A stretch of DNA of 64,000 nucleotides, taken from assembly GCF_000503215.1 (NCBI RefSeq), contig NZ_KI628539.1, positions 558,001-622,000 of the forward strand, in the 5' to 3' direction. This DNA comes from Pseudomonas canadensis. Lineage in GTDB: Bacteria; Pseudomonadota; Gammaproteobacteria; Pseudomonadales; Pseudomonadaceae. Every line of letters starts with the position of its first letter. Positions within the stretch are counted from its first letter, which is position 1. The notes below the pieces were generated by a model. It had not been told where the DNA came from and did not search any database. It saw nothing but the letters and a program-made list of their open reading frames with translations. The translations under genes and the position numbers were made by a program. Positions 51,093-60,583 of this stretch are shown here, piece after piece.

Positions 51093-51782
51093 TTACAGCG
51101 CCCCGAACACCTTCTTCGCCAGGCTGGTGGCCGCAGCCGCCGGGTTCTCACGAATGGTTTCTTCCTGCTTCGCAATCATCTTGAACAACCCGTCCAGGGC
51201 CTGCTCGGTCACGTAGTTCTCGACGTTGGCGCTCTTGGCGTCCACAGCGCCAAAGGCCGCGGCCTTGCCGGCCAGGGCGTTATATTGCTGGGCGACGCCG
51301 ACCTTATCGGTCGCCGCTTTGACGATCGGCAGGAACTTGGCGCGGATTTGCTCGCGGCTGCTTTTGTTCAGGTACTGGGTGGCCGAGTCCTGACCACCAC
51401 TGAGAATGCCCTTGGCGTCTGTCACGCTCATGTTTTTCACGGCATTTACGAGGATTGGTTGGGCCTGGGTCACGGCGGTTTCGGCGGCCTTGTTCATGCT
51501 GGTTTCCAACTGGGTCACCTGGTCACCCATGCCGAACATCTTCAGTTTGTCGGCGACTTTGCCCAACTTGCCGGGCAGACCGATCTTCACTTCCGGGTTG
51601 TTGCTGAAACCACCCGGTACGCCCAGTTGCTTCACGGCGATCTGCGCGCCTTGGGTCAGGGCGTCCTTGAGGCCGCCACTGGCGTCGCCCTGGGACAGGC
51701 TGCTCAAGTCCAGGGCCATGGCGTTGGCACCGAACAGCAGGCCGGCACACAGGGCAGTAAAACGAAGGGAATTACGGAGCAT
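51093..51782 (-). CDS. DUF4197 protein, exported
   Basis: A 229-aa protein with a Sec signal (MLRNSLRFTALCAGLLFGANAMA, cleaved near ALDL) and a helical DUF4197 domain: GGLKDALTQGAQIAVKQLG, then SGGQDSATQYLNKSSREQIR, then the C-terminal LDGLFKMIAKQEETIRENPAA. The start at 51782 gives the signal peptide with AAGGAAG upstream; a longer frame from 51923 is rejected. Its periplasmic role is not known. It lies 40 nt after the YbaY-like lipoprotein gene and may be co-transcribed with it. Confidence 0.88.
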   Translation of the reverse strand: MLRNSLRFTALCAGLLFGANAMALDLSSLSQGDASGGLKDALTQGAQIAVKQLGVPGGFSNNPEVKIGLPGKLGKVADKLKMFGMGDQVTQLETSMNKAAETAVTQAQPILVNAVKNMSVTDAKGILSGGQDSATQYLNKSSREQIRAKFLPIVKAATDKVGVAQQYNALAGKAAAFGAVDAKSANVENYVTEQALDGLFKMIAKQEETIRENPAAAATSLAKKVFGAL

Positions 51783-51822
51783 GGGCGCTTCCTTTTTGAT
51801 CTGGCTTAAGTTCTGGAGACTA

Positions 51823-52224
51823 TCAGTGGGCGACAGCATCAACCCGCAGGCGCAGGGGTTGCGCGTCCTGGCCATTGAGCTGCACAGCGTGCCGTTCGGT
51901 GGTGATAAACAGTAGCTTGCCATCCACTTCGATGCGAGCGCTCACCGAATAAGTGTGGCCAGGTTTGATCTGCGCGGGGTCATAGCTCAGGTGAAACGGC
52001 AGTGGCACCTGGCCTTTGACCGGGCCTTTCTGCTCAGCCAGGGTCACGGCCGGAGCATCCATCAGCGACACGTCTTGCAGGCTGACGCTCAAGGTCGCGG
52101 TGGGCGGCAGGGCGATGCGTTGCAGGTAGAACACTTCGCCGTCGAGGCTGGCTTTGGGGGCAGGGCTCATGGATTGGCAAGCTCCGAGCAGGGCGGTCAG
52201 GCCCAGGAGGATGATCTTTTTCAT
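51823..52224 (-). CDS. YbaY/YscW-like lipoprotein
   Basis: A 133-aa lipoprotein (MKKIILLGLTALLGAC, lipobox Cys16). The mature domain has the beta-sandwich pattern of the YbaY/YscW family: GEVFYLQRIALPPTATLSVS, LQDVSLMDAP and VPLPFHLSYDPAQIKPGHTY. The start at 52224 has AGGAG upstream; the longer frame from 52242 is rejected. The family includes type III secretion pilotins, but also many housekeeping lipoproteins with no such role, so no secretion link is claimed. Confidence 0.85.
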   Translation of the reverse strand: MKKIILLGLTALLGACQSMSPAPKASLDGEVFYLQRIALPPTATLSVSLQDVSLMDAPAVTLAEQKGPVKGQVPLPFHLSYDPAQIKPGHTYSVSARIEVDGKLLFITTERHAVQLNGQDAQPLRLRVDAVAH

Positions 52225-52275
52225 GGTGTTGCTCCTTTTCAACGGCGCCGGAATCCATCCGGCGCCTCTTTAAAT

Positions 52276-54795
52276 CTAGCGGGTTTCTTCAGGTGCAGTG
52301 GCGTCGGGTTCGACGGGTGCTTCGGCGGCGCCATCCACGCGATGCAACGCCACTTGGCGGATCGACAAGCGAATCTCCGCCGGCAGCACGCGTTTCGCCG
52401 CGCCTTCGGCCAATTCGCCGAGCAGGTCGTGATAGCTCAGTTTGCCGGCCTCGTCGCGGCGCAGCACATCTTGCTCCAGCAAGGTCTGGATGAAATGTCG
52501 GAAAAGGCTCTTGTCGAAGAATTCCGGGGCGTTGAGGCCATGCAGGATCGACAGGCGCTGGGCCATGATCGTGCACAGGTCTTCCAGTTCTTCGGCGCTG
52601 ATGCTGCTCTGGCCGCTGTTGAGCAGCAGCGAAATCGCCATGTAGAAGCGTTGCAGGGTCTGGGCAATGCTCTTGGACAGCAAGGTCAACAGCACAAAGT
52701 GCCGCGAACTCGGCGCCGGACGCAGGTAGACATTGTTTTCGAAACGCAGCAGGCCCTGTTCGACAAAGGCCTCCAGCCATTGGTCGATTACCGTGTCCAG
52801 CTCTTCCAGCGACCAACGAATGAACAGTTCCGATTGCAGGTACGGGTACAACGCGTGGGTGTAACGCAGGATCTGGTCGCGGCTCATCCGTGAGCTGCTC
52901 TGGAAGAAGCTCGCCAGCAGCGCCGGCAGGGCAAAGATATGCAAAACGTTGTTGCGGTAATAGGTCATCAGGACGGCGTTCTGCTCGTCCAGGTATAGAA
53001 TCTTGCCCAGGGCATCACTCTGCTCCGACAGCAGGTCCATGTCCTTCACATGCTTGATCAGCGCCAGGCCATCGCCTTCGGGCAAGGTGGTGTGAGGCGA
53101 GTAGGGCACGCGGCGCAGCAACGCCAGGTACAGGTCCAACTGGCGCGCCATGGCTTGTTCGTCCAAGGCCAGGCGGGTGGTGGACAGCAATGCCAGGGCC
53201 ACGAGGTTTACCGGGTTGACCGCAGCGGCTTCGTTCAAGTGGCGTGCCACCTGTTCGCCGAGGCGGTTGGTGGTTTCGTTGAGCCAGGCCGGCTTGTAGT
53301 TCGGACCCAGTTCCTGGGCACGCCAATCCGGTTGCTCGCTGTCGAGGAACTCGGCCAGTTTGATCGGCTCGCCGAAGTTGACCGCGACCTGACCAAAGCG
53401 CTGCTTGAGCGCGCCGACCACTTTGAAAATATCGAAGATCGACTCTTTCTTCTTGCTCGCGCCGCGCAACTCGCCCAGGTAGGTGCGGCCTTCGAGTACG
53501 CGCTCATAGCCGATATACACCGGCACAAACACGATCGGCATGCGTGAGGAGCGCAAGAAGCTGCGTAGGGTGATCGCCAGCATCCCGGTCTTCGGCTGCA
53601 ACATGCGTCCGGTACGCGAACGTCCGCCTTCGACGAAGTACTCCACCGGAAAGCCCTTGGTGAACAAGGTGTGCAGGTATTCGTTGAACACTGAGGTGTA
53701 CAGCGGGTTGCCCTTGAAGGTGCGGCGCATGAAAAACGCACCGCCACGGCGCAGCAGGCTGCCAATCACCGGCATGTTCAGGTTGATTCCGGCGGCGATG
53801 TGCGGCGGGGTCAGGCCATTCTTGAACAACAGGTAGGACAGCAACAGATAGTCGATGTGGCTGCGGTGACAAGGCACGTAGATCACCTCGTAACCCTGGG
53901 CAACCTTTTGCACACCTTCGATGTTATTGACCTTGATGCCGTCGTAGATCTTGTTCCAGAACCAGCTCAGTACCACTTCGAGGAAGCGGATCGCCGTGTA
54001 GGTGTAGTCCGAGGCGATCTCGTTGCCGTAGCGCAGGGCCTGGGCCTTGGCTTTCTCCGGGCTGATCTTCTCCCGTTCGGCCTCATCGGCAATGGCTTGG
54101 CGCACCAGCGGCATGTTGACCAGGCCCTTCACCAGGTTGCGGCGGTGGGACAAATCGGGACCGATCACCGCCGTCTTCAGGTTACGAAAGTGCACGCGCA
54201 GGATGCGTTGAGCCATGCGCACGGTACGTTCGTGGCCTTTATTGTGCTCGATCAATTCACGCAGGTTGATAGGTGCAGAGAATTGCACCCGGGTCTTGCG
54301 ACCGAGGATCAGAATGCTCAACAGCCGGCGCAGACGCCCGGTGACGGCCCAGCTGTCGGCAAACAACAGCTTCCACGGGCTGGATTCGCTCTCGGGGGAC
54401 TGGCCCCAGAACACGCTGACCGGAATGATTTGTGCATTCTCTTCGGCGTGTTCGGTGAGGGTGTTGACCAGACGCGTCAATGTGGGCGGCGCGCCGCGCT
54501 TGTCCTGGCGGCCGAGCCAGTCCGGTTCCGGCGTGAGGTAGAAGAACGCCGCCGGTTCCATCAAGGGGCCTACCGATACCGGCAGCACCGGGCGCGGCAG
54601 GCCAGCTTTGGTGCACTCGGCGTCGACCACGGCCAATTCGGTGAGGGAGGGCGATTGCAGGACGTAGAACACCGGCCGGCTGCGGTCCAGGTTAAGGGTC
54701 AGGGACGACTGGTTGATCGTCTCCGAGCGGACCCAGAGGTACAACAGTCGGCGCAAGGTGCCGAACACTAGACGGCGGAACGGGGAACGGGTCAT
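52276..54795 (-). CDS. plsB: Glycerol-3-phosphate 1-acyltransferase PlsB
   Basis: An 839-aa inner-membrane enzyme starting phospholipid synthesis by acylating glycerol-3-phosphate at sn-1. The acyltransferase HX4D motif is in VPCHRSHIDYLLLSYLL, with further blocks such as GGAFFMRRTFKG, YFVEGGRSRTGRMLQPKTGM and IVFVPVYIGYERVLEG. Length matches the large PlsB family (E. coli 807, P. aeruginosa 834). The ATG at 54795 begins MTRSPFRRLVFG. It is transcribed away from the cold-shock gene. Confidence 0.97.
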   Translation of the reverse strand: MTRSPFRRLVFGTLRRLLYLWVRSETINQSSLTLNLDRSRPVFYVLQSPSLTELAVVDAECTKAGLPRPVLPVSVGPLMEPAAFFYLTPEPDWLGRQDKRGAPPTLTRLVNTLTEHAEENAQIIPVSVFWGQSPESESSPWKLLFADSWAVTGRLRRLLSILILGRKTRVQFSAPINLRELIEHNKGHERTVRMAQRILRVHFRNLKTAVIGPDLSHRRNLVKGLVNMPLVRQAIADEAEREKISPEKAKAQALRYGNEIASDYTYTAIRFLEVVLSWFWNKIYDGIKVNNIEGVQKVAQGYEVIYVPCHRSHIDYLLLSYLLFKNGLTPPHIAAGINLNMPVIGSLLRRGGAFFMRRTFKGNPLYTSVFNEYLHTLFTKGFPVEYFVEGGRSRTGRMLQPKTGMLAITLRSFLRSSRMPIVFVPVYIGYERVLEGRTYLGELRGASKKKESIFDIFKVVGALKQRFGQVAVNFGEPIKLAEFLDSEQPDWRAQELGPNYKPAWLNETTNRLGEQVARHLNEAAAVNPVNLVALALLSTTRLALDEQAMARQLDLYLALLRRVPYSPHTTLPEGDGLALIKHVKDMDLLSEQSDALGKILYLDEQNAVLMTYYRNNVLHIFALPALLASFFQSSSRMSRDQILRYTHALYPYLQSELFIRWSLEELDTVIDQWLEAFVEQGLLRFENNVYLRPAPSSRHFVLLTLLSKSIAQTLQRFYMAISLLLNSGQSSISAEELEDLCTIMAQRLSILHGLNAPEFFDKSLFRHFIQTLLEQDVLRRDEAGKLSYHDLLGELAEGAAKRVLPAEIRLSIRQVALHRVDGAAEAPVEPDATAPEETR

Positions 54796-54895
54796 AGGCG
54801 TGCTGCTTCAAGTGGAAAAAACCGAGCAGGCGCTCGGGCGGGTAGTGTGCCGTATTCGCCGAAAATCGGCAAAAAAGCAGCGATGTAAACTTGAG

Positions 54896-54923
54896 TTGAT
54901 CGTTTTTGAGCCTGTCTTATACT
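54896..54923 (+). promoter_or_regulatory. Sigma-70-type promoter of the cold-shock gene
   Basis: TTGATC (54896-54901), a 16-nt spacer, then TATACT (54918-54923). The predicted start is about 50 nt before the ATG, leaving a short 5' leader with GGAG at 54966-54969. Confidence 0.65.
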
Positions 54924-54977
54924 CGGCAGTTCAATGCGAGCGACTCAACAATAAAAATGCATGTGGGAGTAAGACAG

Positions 54978-55187
54978 ATGGCAACGCGTGAAACCGGCAA
55001 TGTGAAGTGGTTCAACGATGCAAAGGGTTATGGCTTTATCCAGCGCGAAGACGGCAAGGATGTGTTTGTGCACTACCGTGCCATTCGCGGTGAGGGCCAC
55101 CGCTCTCTGGCTGAGGGCCAGCAAGTGGAATACGCCGTGGTGACCGGCGAGAAGGGGTTGCAGGCGGAGGATGTGGTCGGCCTGTAA
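54978..55187 (+). CDS. Cold-shock domain protein, 69 aa
   Basis: A 69-aa single-domain CSD nucleic-acid chaperone. RNP1 is KGYGFIQR and RNP2 is DVFVHYRAI; the first strand is GNVKWFND. It is the size of CspA/CspD proteins. The Tyr in place of Phe in VFVHY is seen in some CspD-like proteins, and the Arg-rich loop AIRGEGHRSLAEGQ is typical. Which paralogue it is cannot be said. The ATG at 54978 has GGAG 8 nt upstream. Confidence 0.95.
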   Translation: MATRETGNVKWFNDAKGYGFIQREDGKDVFVHYRAIRGEGHRSLAEGQQVEYAVVTGEKGLQAEDVVGL

Positions 55188-55212
55188 GGCCGAGATGTGG
55201 GACCGAGCTTGC

Positions 55213-55346
55213 TGTGGTGAGCGGGCTTGCCCCGCGCTGGGCTGCGAAGCAGCCCTAAACCCTTACGCCGCAGAGTGCCTGACACAACGCGGCGTTCTTG
55301 TTGGGGCTGCTGCGCAGCCCAGCGCGGGGCAAGCCCGCTCACCACA
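55213..55346. repeat. REPIN, TGTGGTGAGCGGGC family
   Basis: Arms TGTGGTGAGCGGGC..CCCCGCGCTGGGCTGC and the complement, 134 nt overall; the arms are longer than those of the other REPINs. Located between the cold-shock gene and the convergent 125-aa gene. Confidence 0.85.
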
Positions 55347-55370
55347 CAAGCACTTCCCACCTATTCAGGG

Positions 55371-55748
55371 TCAGGCGGTTTTCCAGGTGATCTGTTCTTC
55401 ACCGTCTTCGCTGATGCGAATCCAGGTGTCAGCGCTTTCCTCACCTTCTTCCTCAACCCAAGTCCCCGGCGCGCAACGCACTTCCACGTTCAGCGCAGCA
55501 AACGCCGCGCGGGCGCAGGCGATGTCGTCGTCCCATGGGGTCTGGTCGCTTTCCAGGTACAGGCTGTTCCATTTGCCGACGGCTTTGGGCAGCCAAGTGA
55601 TGGGCACATTGCCGGCTTTGCATTTGTAGGTCTGGCCTTTCTGGACCCAGTCGGAGCACGGGCCCAGGGCGGCGCCCAGCCAGGCGGCGATGGCCTTGTG
55701 GTCGACGTCGGCGTCCTTCAGGTAAATCTCGATATCGGGTTGGCGCAT
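55371..55748 (-). CDS. Conserved hypothetical protein, 125 aa
   Basis: A 125-aa acidic soluble protein, Trp-rich: WLGAALGPCSDWVQKGQTYK, WLPKAVGKWNSLYLESDQTP and a C-terminal acidic strand EEEGEESADTWIRISEDGEE. The ATG at 55748 (MRQPDIEIYL) has GAGGAA upstream; a frame from 55781 is rejected. It follows rlmA by 54 nt on the same strand. I recall relatives in other Pseudomonas. No function is assigned. Confidence 0.8.
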   Translation of the reverse strand: MRQPDIEIYLKDADVDHKAIAAWLGAALGPCSDWVQKGQTYKCKAGNVPITWLPKAVGKWNSLYLESDQTPWDDDIACARAAFAALNVEVRCAPGTWVEEEGEESADTWIRISEDGEEQITWKTA

Positions 55749-55802
55749 GGATGTTCCTCGTTGCGGGATTCGAAAATCCATTCGCGGATACTGGAAAGTC
55801 AG

Positions 55803-56612
55803 TTATTGAAGCACGAAATAGTCGTAGCGCATCGACACAGTGACCACCAGCGGCTCAGCCGCCTCAATCACCTGTGCGCGACGCTCGGCGCTGGCACGCC
55901 AGCCGTGTGGGGTCATGGCCAGCAGGTTGGCGCGGTCCTGGGGCTCGGCGAGGCTCAGGGTGAATTCCAGCGTCTCGCTGTGCGCCAGGCTCATGCCATC
56001 CGGCACCAGGGCCAGGTGCTTGTCGTCGGTGTACTCGCGCACTTCGTCGTACAGGCGTTCGCGCAGTTCCATCAGGTGACCGCTGGTCGGGCCGACCTTC
56101 ATTAACCCACCGCCGGGGCTGAGCAGGCGCTTGGCCTCTTCCCAGTCCAATGGGCTGAACACGCTGGCGAGAAACTGGCAGCTGCCTGACGCCAACGGCA
56201 CACGGGCCATGCTCGCGATCAGCCAGGTCAGCGCTGGGGTGCGCTTGCAGGCACGCTTGACTGCTTCCTTGGAGATATCCAGCGCGTAGCCATCGGCGTG
56301 GGGCAGGGCGTCGGCGATCTGCGCGGTGTAGTAACCCTCGCCACAGCCGATGTCGACCCAGCGCGCCGGGGCACGTTCTGCGGCCAGTTCGGCCAGGCGT
56401 TTGGCCACTGGGGCGTAGTGCCCGGCGTTGAGGAAGTCGCGGCGCGCCTCCACCATCGCCAAGTTATCGCCCGGGTCGCGGCTGTTCTTGTGCTGCACCG
56501 GCAACAGGTTCAAGTAACCCTGGCGTGCGCGGTCGAAACGATGTCCGGCCGGGCACGCCACGCCATTGTCCACCGCGGTGAGCGGGGCGCTGCAAAGAGG
56601 GCACGCGAGCAT
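55803..56612 (-). CDS. rlmA: RlmA, 23S rRNA G745 N1-methyltransferase
   Basis: A 269-aa SAM methyltransferase. The N-terminal zinc site is CPLCSAPLTAVDNGVACPAGH (Cys4, Cys7, Cys20, His24), as in RlmA(I). SAM-binding motifs are WVDIGCGEGYYTAQIAD and GYALDISKEAVKRACKR; VFSPLDWEEAKRLLSPGGG follows. It methylates G745 of 23S rRNA in E. coli. The start overlaps the dapE stop by 1 nt (TGATG), so they are coupled. Confidence 0.92.
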   Translation of the reverse strand: MLACPLCSAPLTAVDNGVACPAGHRFDRARQGYLNLLPVQHKNSRDPGDNLAMVEARRDFLNAGHYAPVAKRLAELAAERAPARWVDIGCGEGYYTAQIADALPHADGYALDISKEAVKRACKRTPALTWLIASMARVPLASGSCQFLASVFSPLDWEEAKRLLSPGGGLMKVGPTSGHLMELRERLYDEVREYTDDKHLALVPDGMSLAHSETLEFTLSLAEPQDRANLLAMTPHGWRASAERRAQVIEAAEPLVVTVSMRYDYFVLQ

Positions 56613-57763
56613 CAGGCGAGCAACTTGATCAGGGTCTGGTAGTAGATTTCGGTCAGCACATCGAGGTCACTGGCGAGGATGCGCTCGTTGACCTGGTGGA
56701 TTGTCGCGTTGACCGGGCCCAACTCGACCACTTGCGTACCCAACGTGGCGATGAAACGCCCATCAGAAGTACCGCCGCTGGTGGACGCCTGGGTTTCGCG
56801 ACCGGTGATCGCCTTGATGCTGGCTGAGACCGCATCCAGCAACGCGCCCGGTTCGGTGAGGAACGGCAGGCCCGACAGCGCCCACTCCACGTGCCAGTCC
56901 AGACCGTGTTTGTCGAGGATCGCCGCAACGCGCTGCTGCAGGCCTTCGACGGTGGACTCGGTGGAGAAGCGGAAGTTGAACACTGCCGTCAGGTCACCGG
57001 GAATCACGTTGGTCGCGCCGGTACCGGAGTTGAGGTTGGAGATTTGGAAACTGGTGGGCGGGAAGAAGGTGTTGCCGTCGTCCCAGTGCTCAGCGGCTAA
57101 TTCGGCCAGGGCCGGCGCAGCCAGGTGGATCGGATTCTTCGCCAGGTGCGGGTAGGCCACGTGGCCTTGTACGCCGCGCACCGTCAGGGTGGCGCCGAGG
57201 GAACCGCGACGGCCGTTCTTGACCACATCGCCCACCAGCGTAGTGCTCGATGGTTCGCCGACGATGCACCAGTCCAGGCGCTCCTTGCGTGCGGCCAGGC
57301 GTTCGATCACGGCTTTGGTGCCATGGTGCGCCGGGCCTTCTTCATCGCTGGTGATCAGGAAGGCCACCGAGCCCTTGTGGTCCGGGTAGTCGGCGACAAA
57401 ACGCTCCGACGCCACCAGCATCGCGGCCAGGCTGCCTTTCATGTCTGCTGCGCCACGCCCGCAAAGCATGCCGTTTTCATCGATCAACGCGTCGAACGGG
57501 TCGTTTTGCCAGGCCTGCACCGGGCCGGTTGGCACCACGTCGGTATGACCGGCGAAGCACAGCACCGGGCCTTCGTGCTTGCCATGGGTGGCCCAGAAGT
57601 TGTCCACGTCTTCGATGCGCATGGGCTCAAGCGCAAAACCGGCGTCGCCCAGGCGCTGCATCATCAGCTTCTGGCAATCGGCGTCAATCGGCGTGACCGA
57701 TGGGCGACGGATCAGGTCGATGGCAAGTTGAAGGGTCGGCGAAAGGTCGGCATGGGCCGTCAT
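56612..57763 (-). CDS. dapE: Succinyl-diaminopimelate desuccinylase DapE
   Basis: A 383-aa M20 dizinc hydrolase of lysine and peptidoglycan precursor synthesis. Metal ligands are in FAGHTDVVPTG, GRGAADMKGSLAAML and ITSDEEGPAHHGT; the C-terminal block STSGGTSDGRFIA is typical. The ATG at 57763 has GGAG 8 nt upstream; an in-frame frame from 57895 would run into a REPIN and is rejected. It is upstream of rlmA; dapD, from the same pathway, lies at the right edge of the window. Confidence 0.95.
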   Translation of the reverse strand: MTAHADLSPTLQLAIDLIRRPSVTPIDADCQKLMMQRLGDAGFALEPMRIEDVDNFWATHGKHEGPVLCFAGHTDVVPTGPVQAWQNDPFDALIDENGMLCGRGAADMKGSLAAMLVASERFVADYPDHKGSVAFLITSDEEGPAHHGTKAVIERLAARKERLDWCIVGEPSSTTLVGDVVKNGRRGSLGATLTVRGVQGHVAYPHLAKNPIHLAAPALAELAAEHWDDGNTFFPPTSFQISNLNSGTGATNVIPGDLTAVFNFRFSTESTVEGLQQRVAAILDKHGLDWHVEWALSGLPFLTEPGALLDAVSASIKAITGRETQASTSGGTSDGRFIATLGTQVVELGPVNATIHQVNERILASDLDVLTEIYYQTLIKLLA

Positions 57764-57805
57764 GGGGGGAACTCCGGGAAGCATATTATGGGGCGGCAAC
57801 GTTCT

Positions 57806-57910
57806 ACTGTAGGAGCCGGCTTGCCGGCGATGTTCGCAAGGGCAGCGCGCCTCTTTCAGACAGAGCGCGTCATCGTTGACGTCCATCGCTGGCAAGCCAG
57901 CTCCTACAGT
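57806..57910. repeat. REPIN, TGTAGGAGCCGGC family
   Basis: Arms ACTGTAGGAGCCGGCTTGCC and a slightly diverged complement (the right arm has GCTGGCAAGCCAGCTCC), 105 nt overall, upstream of dapE. Confidence 0.85.
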
Positions 57911-57948
57911 TAAAGCAAGGCGTGCAAAACGGCCGTTATCTTATAGCA

Positions 57949-57973
57949 AAACGGCGGCCAGAGGCCGCCGTTT
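57949..57973 (-). terminator. Intrinsic terminator after ndvB
   Basis: The perfect 11-bp stem AAACGGCGGCC / GGCCGCCGTTT with a 3-nt loop; read on the minus strand it runs into TTTTGC, 18 nt past the ndvB stop. Confidence 0.9.
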
Positions 57974-57991
57974 AGTGCATTGCGCAAGTTT

Positions 57992-60583
57992 TTACACGGC
58001 TGTGACAGGCTCAGCCTTCGCCGCAGGTTTCGGCAACGAAGACAGGAACGCCATGATCAGTGCCGCCACATACGGCAGCGACTGCACCAGCAACATCACC
58101 ACCCAGAAGCGGATGTCATTGCTCGGCAGGCCCTGCACCAGGTAAATCCCCAGCGCCGCGCCCCACAACAGCAGCATGATGAACATTTCTTCGCGGGCTT
58201 CGGAAATCGCCACCCAGAAGCCATGGTTATCCGCGTTTTTCGGTGTGCGGAAGAACGGAATGCTGGTGGTGAAGAAGCCATACAACACCGCCTTGGCAAT
58301 CGTGTGTGACAACGCCAGGCCGGCCAGGGCCGCGCAAAACGCATCCTTCAAGTTCACGCCTACCGCGCGACGGTAGAGGAAAATGATCTTGCCCACCTTG
58401 AACACAAACAATGCCAACGGCGGGATCGCGAAAATCAGCAGCGGCGGGTCAACCCGCGTCGGCACGATGATCATCGCCGCCGACCACAACAACGCGCCGA
58501 CGGTGAAGAAGATGTTCATGCCATCCGCCACCCACGGCAACCAGCCCGCGAGGAAGTGATAACGCTGGCCACGGGTCAACTCGGTGTCCTTGCCGCGCAG
58601 GAGGCTTGCGGTGTGACGCTTGATGATCTGGATCGCACCGTAAGCCCAGCGGAAACGCTGTTTCTTGAAGTCGATAAACGTATCCGGCATCAAGCCCTTG
58701 CCGTAACTGTCGTGGTAATACGCCGCCGACAGGCCTTTCTCGAATACGCGTAGGCCCAGTTCGGCGTCTTCACAGATGCACCAGTCGGCCCAGCCCAGTT
58801 CTTCAAGCACCGAGCGACGGGTCATGGTCATGGTGCCGTGCTGGATGATCGCGTCACGGTCGTTGCGGGTGACCATGCCGATATGGAAGAAGCCCTTGTA
58901 TTCCGCGTAGCAGAGCTTCTTGAAGGTGCTTTCGTTCTGGTCGCGATAATCCTGCGGCGACTGCACCACGGCGATTTTCGGGTCGGCGAAGTGCGGGACC
59001 ATGTGCTTGAGCCAGTTCGGTGATACGCAGTAGTCGGAGTCGATCACCGCGATCACTTCGGCGTCCTTGGCGGTGTGCGGGATCAGGTAGTTCAGCGCAC
59101 CACCCTTGAAACCGGCCAGGGGCGCGACGTGGAAGAACTTGAAGCGCGGACCGAGGGTTTCGCAATAGTCGCGCACCGGCTCCCACACCGCTGGGTCCTT
59201 GGTGTTGTTGTCGATGATCAGGACTTCGTAGTCCGGGTAATCCAGGGCGGCCAGGGCGTCGAGGGTCTGTTTGACCATCTCCGGCGGCTCGTTGTAGCAC
59301 GGCACGTGGATCGACACTTTCGGGCGGTAGTCCGAATCCCCCTCGACCGGCAGGAATTCACGCCGACGCTTGTGGGTCCACACCGCTTCCGCCAGTTCGT
59401 GGGCTTCGGTCAGCAACACGATAAACACGCCCAAGGCGCCGAGGGCGAGCAGGATGCCCACGGTGACACTGAACCAGGTGCTGTATTGCTGGCTGTAGTC
59501 GTAGCCGATCCACACCAGCACCGAACCGCAGAGGAACGCGATAAAGGTCAGGAAGGTACGACCACGCTGGCGCAGGGCCGAGCCGTCGATCATCAGCAGG
59601 GTCAGGGACAGCAGCGCGAGCACCACCGAGCCGATGGCCAGCACGCGCCATTGCGGGATCGCGACCACCGGCCCTTCAAAGTTGAATTTCTGCTGGCGTG
59701 CGGCGTTGTACACGCCCCAGTAAGCGCCCGCCGAGCCTTCGTCGCTGACTTTCCACGGCTGATCGAAGGCCTCGATCACGAAGTAGTTGAAGCCCTGGCG
59801 ATTCAGCTTGTTCACCAGCGTCCGCAGGTAGATCGCCTGGTCGGCCGGGGAGGTTTCATTGCCCCCGCGCATGCGGCCGTTGCTCGGCCAGCCCACTTCC
59901 GACAGCAACAGCGGTTTTTTCGGGAACAGTTTCTTCAGGTCGCGGGCGCGGTCGAGTACGTACTGGCCGGCCTTGTCCATCGGGATGTATTCCCAGAACG
60001 GCAGGATGTGCGCGGCGATCAGGTCGACGTGCTTGGCCAATTGCGGGTTCTTTTCCCAGATATGCCACTGCTCGGACGTGGTCACCGGTACTTTCACGGC
60101 GGCGCGCACGCGGTCCAGCAGCACGATCAGCGCTTCAGGGGTGATTTCTTCACGGAACAGCGCTTCGTTACCGACCACAACCCGCACGACACTGCGCGAG
60201 CTGTTGGCTATTTCGATGGCGCGCTGGATTTCTCGCTCGTTGCGCTCAAGGTCCGGGCTGATCCAGATCCCCAGGGTCACACGCAGGCCGAACTCTTCGG
60301 CCAGCTTGGGAATATCTCCCAGGGTGCCGTCGACCGAGTAGGTACGGATGTTGTCCGTCAGCTTGCTCATGATCTCGAGGTCGCGACGCATCTGGTCGTC
60401 GGTCGGGTACTGGTCCTTCTGCGGATACTGGCCTTGCTGGAACGGCGAGTAGGAAAAACCGGAGATCTGTTCAGGCCAGTTGGGGGTGGTGACGGGGCGG
60501 TTGATCAGCGCCCAGAAACCGGTGAACAGCGCGGCGATTGCCAGCACGATCACCAGGTTGAGTCCAAATTTACGCGATGCCAT
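57992..60583 (-). CDS. ndvB: NdvB-like glucan glycosyltransferase (GH17-GT2 fusion)
   Basis: An 863-aa bifunctional membrane protein. Residues about 10-30 are a TM anchor; about 35-340 form a GH17 domain with the acid/base in VVGNEALF and the nucleophile in LLSEVGWPSNG; TM segments follow (about 355-440); a GT2 domain spans about 460-700 with the DxD in VIDSDYCVSP, EDAELGLRVFEKG and QRFRWAYGA (Q-x-x-R-W); C-terminal TM segments end the protein. P. aeruginosa NdvB of this length makes periplasmic cyclic beta-1,3-glucans linked to biofilm antibiotic tolerance. The start at 60583 is preferred over 60718. Confidence 0.9.
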   Translation of the reverse strand: MASRKFGLNLVIVLAIAALFTGFWALINRPVTTPNWPEQISGFSYSPFQQGQYPQKDQYPTDDQMRRDLEIMSKLTDNIRTYSVDGTLGDIPKLAEEFGLRVTLGIWISPDLERNEREIQRAIEIANSSRSVVRVVVGNEALFREEITPEALIVLLDRVRAAVKVPVTTSEQWHIWEKNPQLAKHVDLIAAHILPFWEYIPMDKAGQYVLDRARDLKKLFPKKPLLLSEVGWPSNGRMRGGNETSPADQAIYLRTLVNKLNRQGFNYFVIEAFDQPWKVSDEGSAGAYWGVYNAARQQKFNFEGPVVAIPQWRVLAIGSVVLALLSLTLLMIDGSALRQRGRTFLTFIAFLCGSVLVWIGYDYSQQYSTWFSVTVGILLALGALGVFIVLLTEAHELAEAVWTHKRRREFLPVEGDSDYRPKVSIHVPCYNEPPEMVKQTLDALAALDYPDYEVLIIDNNTKDPAVWEPVRDYCETLGPRFKFFHVAPLAGFKGGALNYLIPHTAKDAEVIAVIDSDYCVSPNWLKHMVPHFADPKIAVVQSPQDYRDQNESTFKKLCYAEYKGFFHIGMVTRNDRDAIIQHGTMTMTRRSVLEELGWADWCICEDAELGLRVFEKGLSAAYYHDSYGKGLMPDTFIDFKKQRFRWAYGAIQIIKRHTASLLRGKDTELTRGQRYHFLAGWLPWVADGMNIFFTVGALLWSAAMIIVPTRVDPPLLIFAIPPLALFVFKVGKIIFLYRRAVGVNLKDAFCAALAGLALSHTIAKAVLYGFFTTSIPFFRTPKNADNHGFWVAISEAREEMFIMLLLWGAALGIYLVQGLPSNDIRFWVVMLLVQSLPYVAALIMAFLSSLPKPAAKAEPVTAV

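Noticed and set aside
51823..52224. YbaY/YscW-like lipoprotein as a type III pilotin linked to the hrp boxes
   Set aside because: It is 17 kb away, has no hrp box upstream, and the family is mostly housekeeping.
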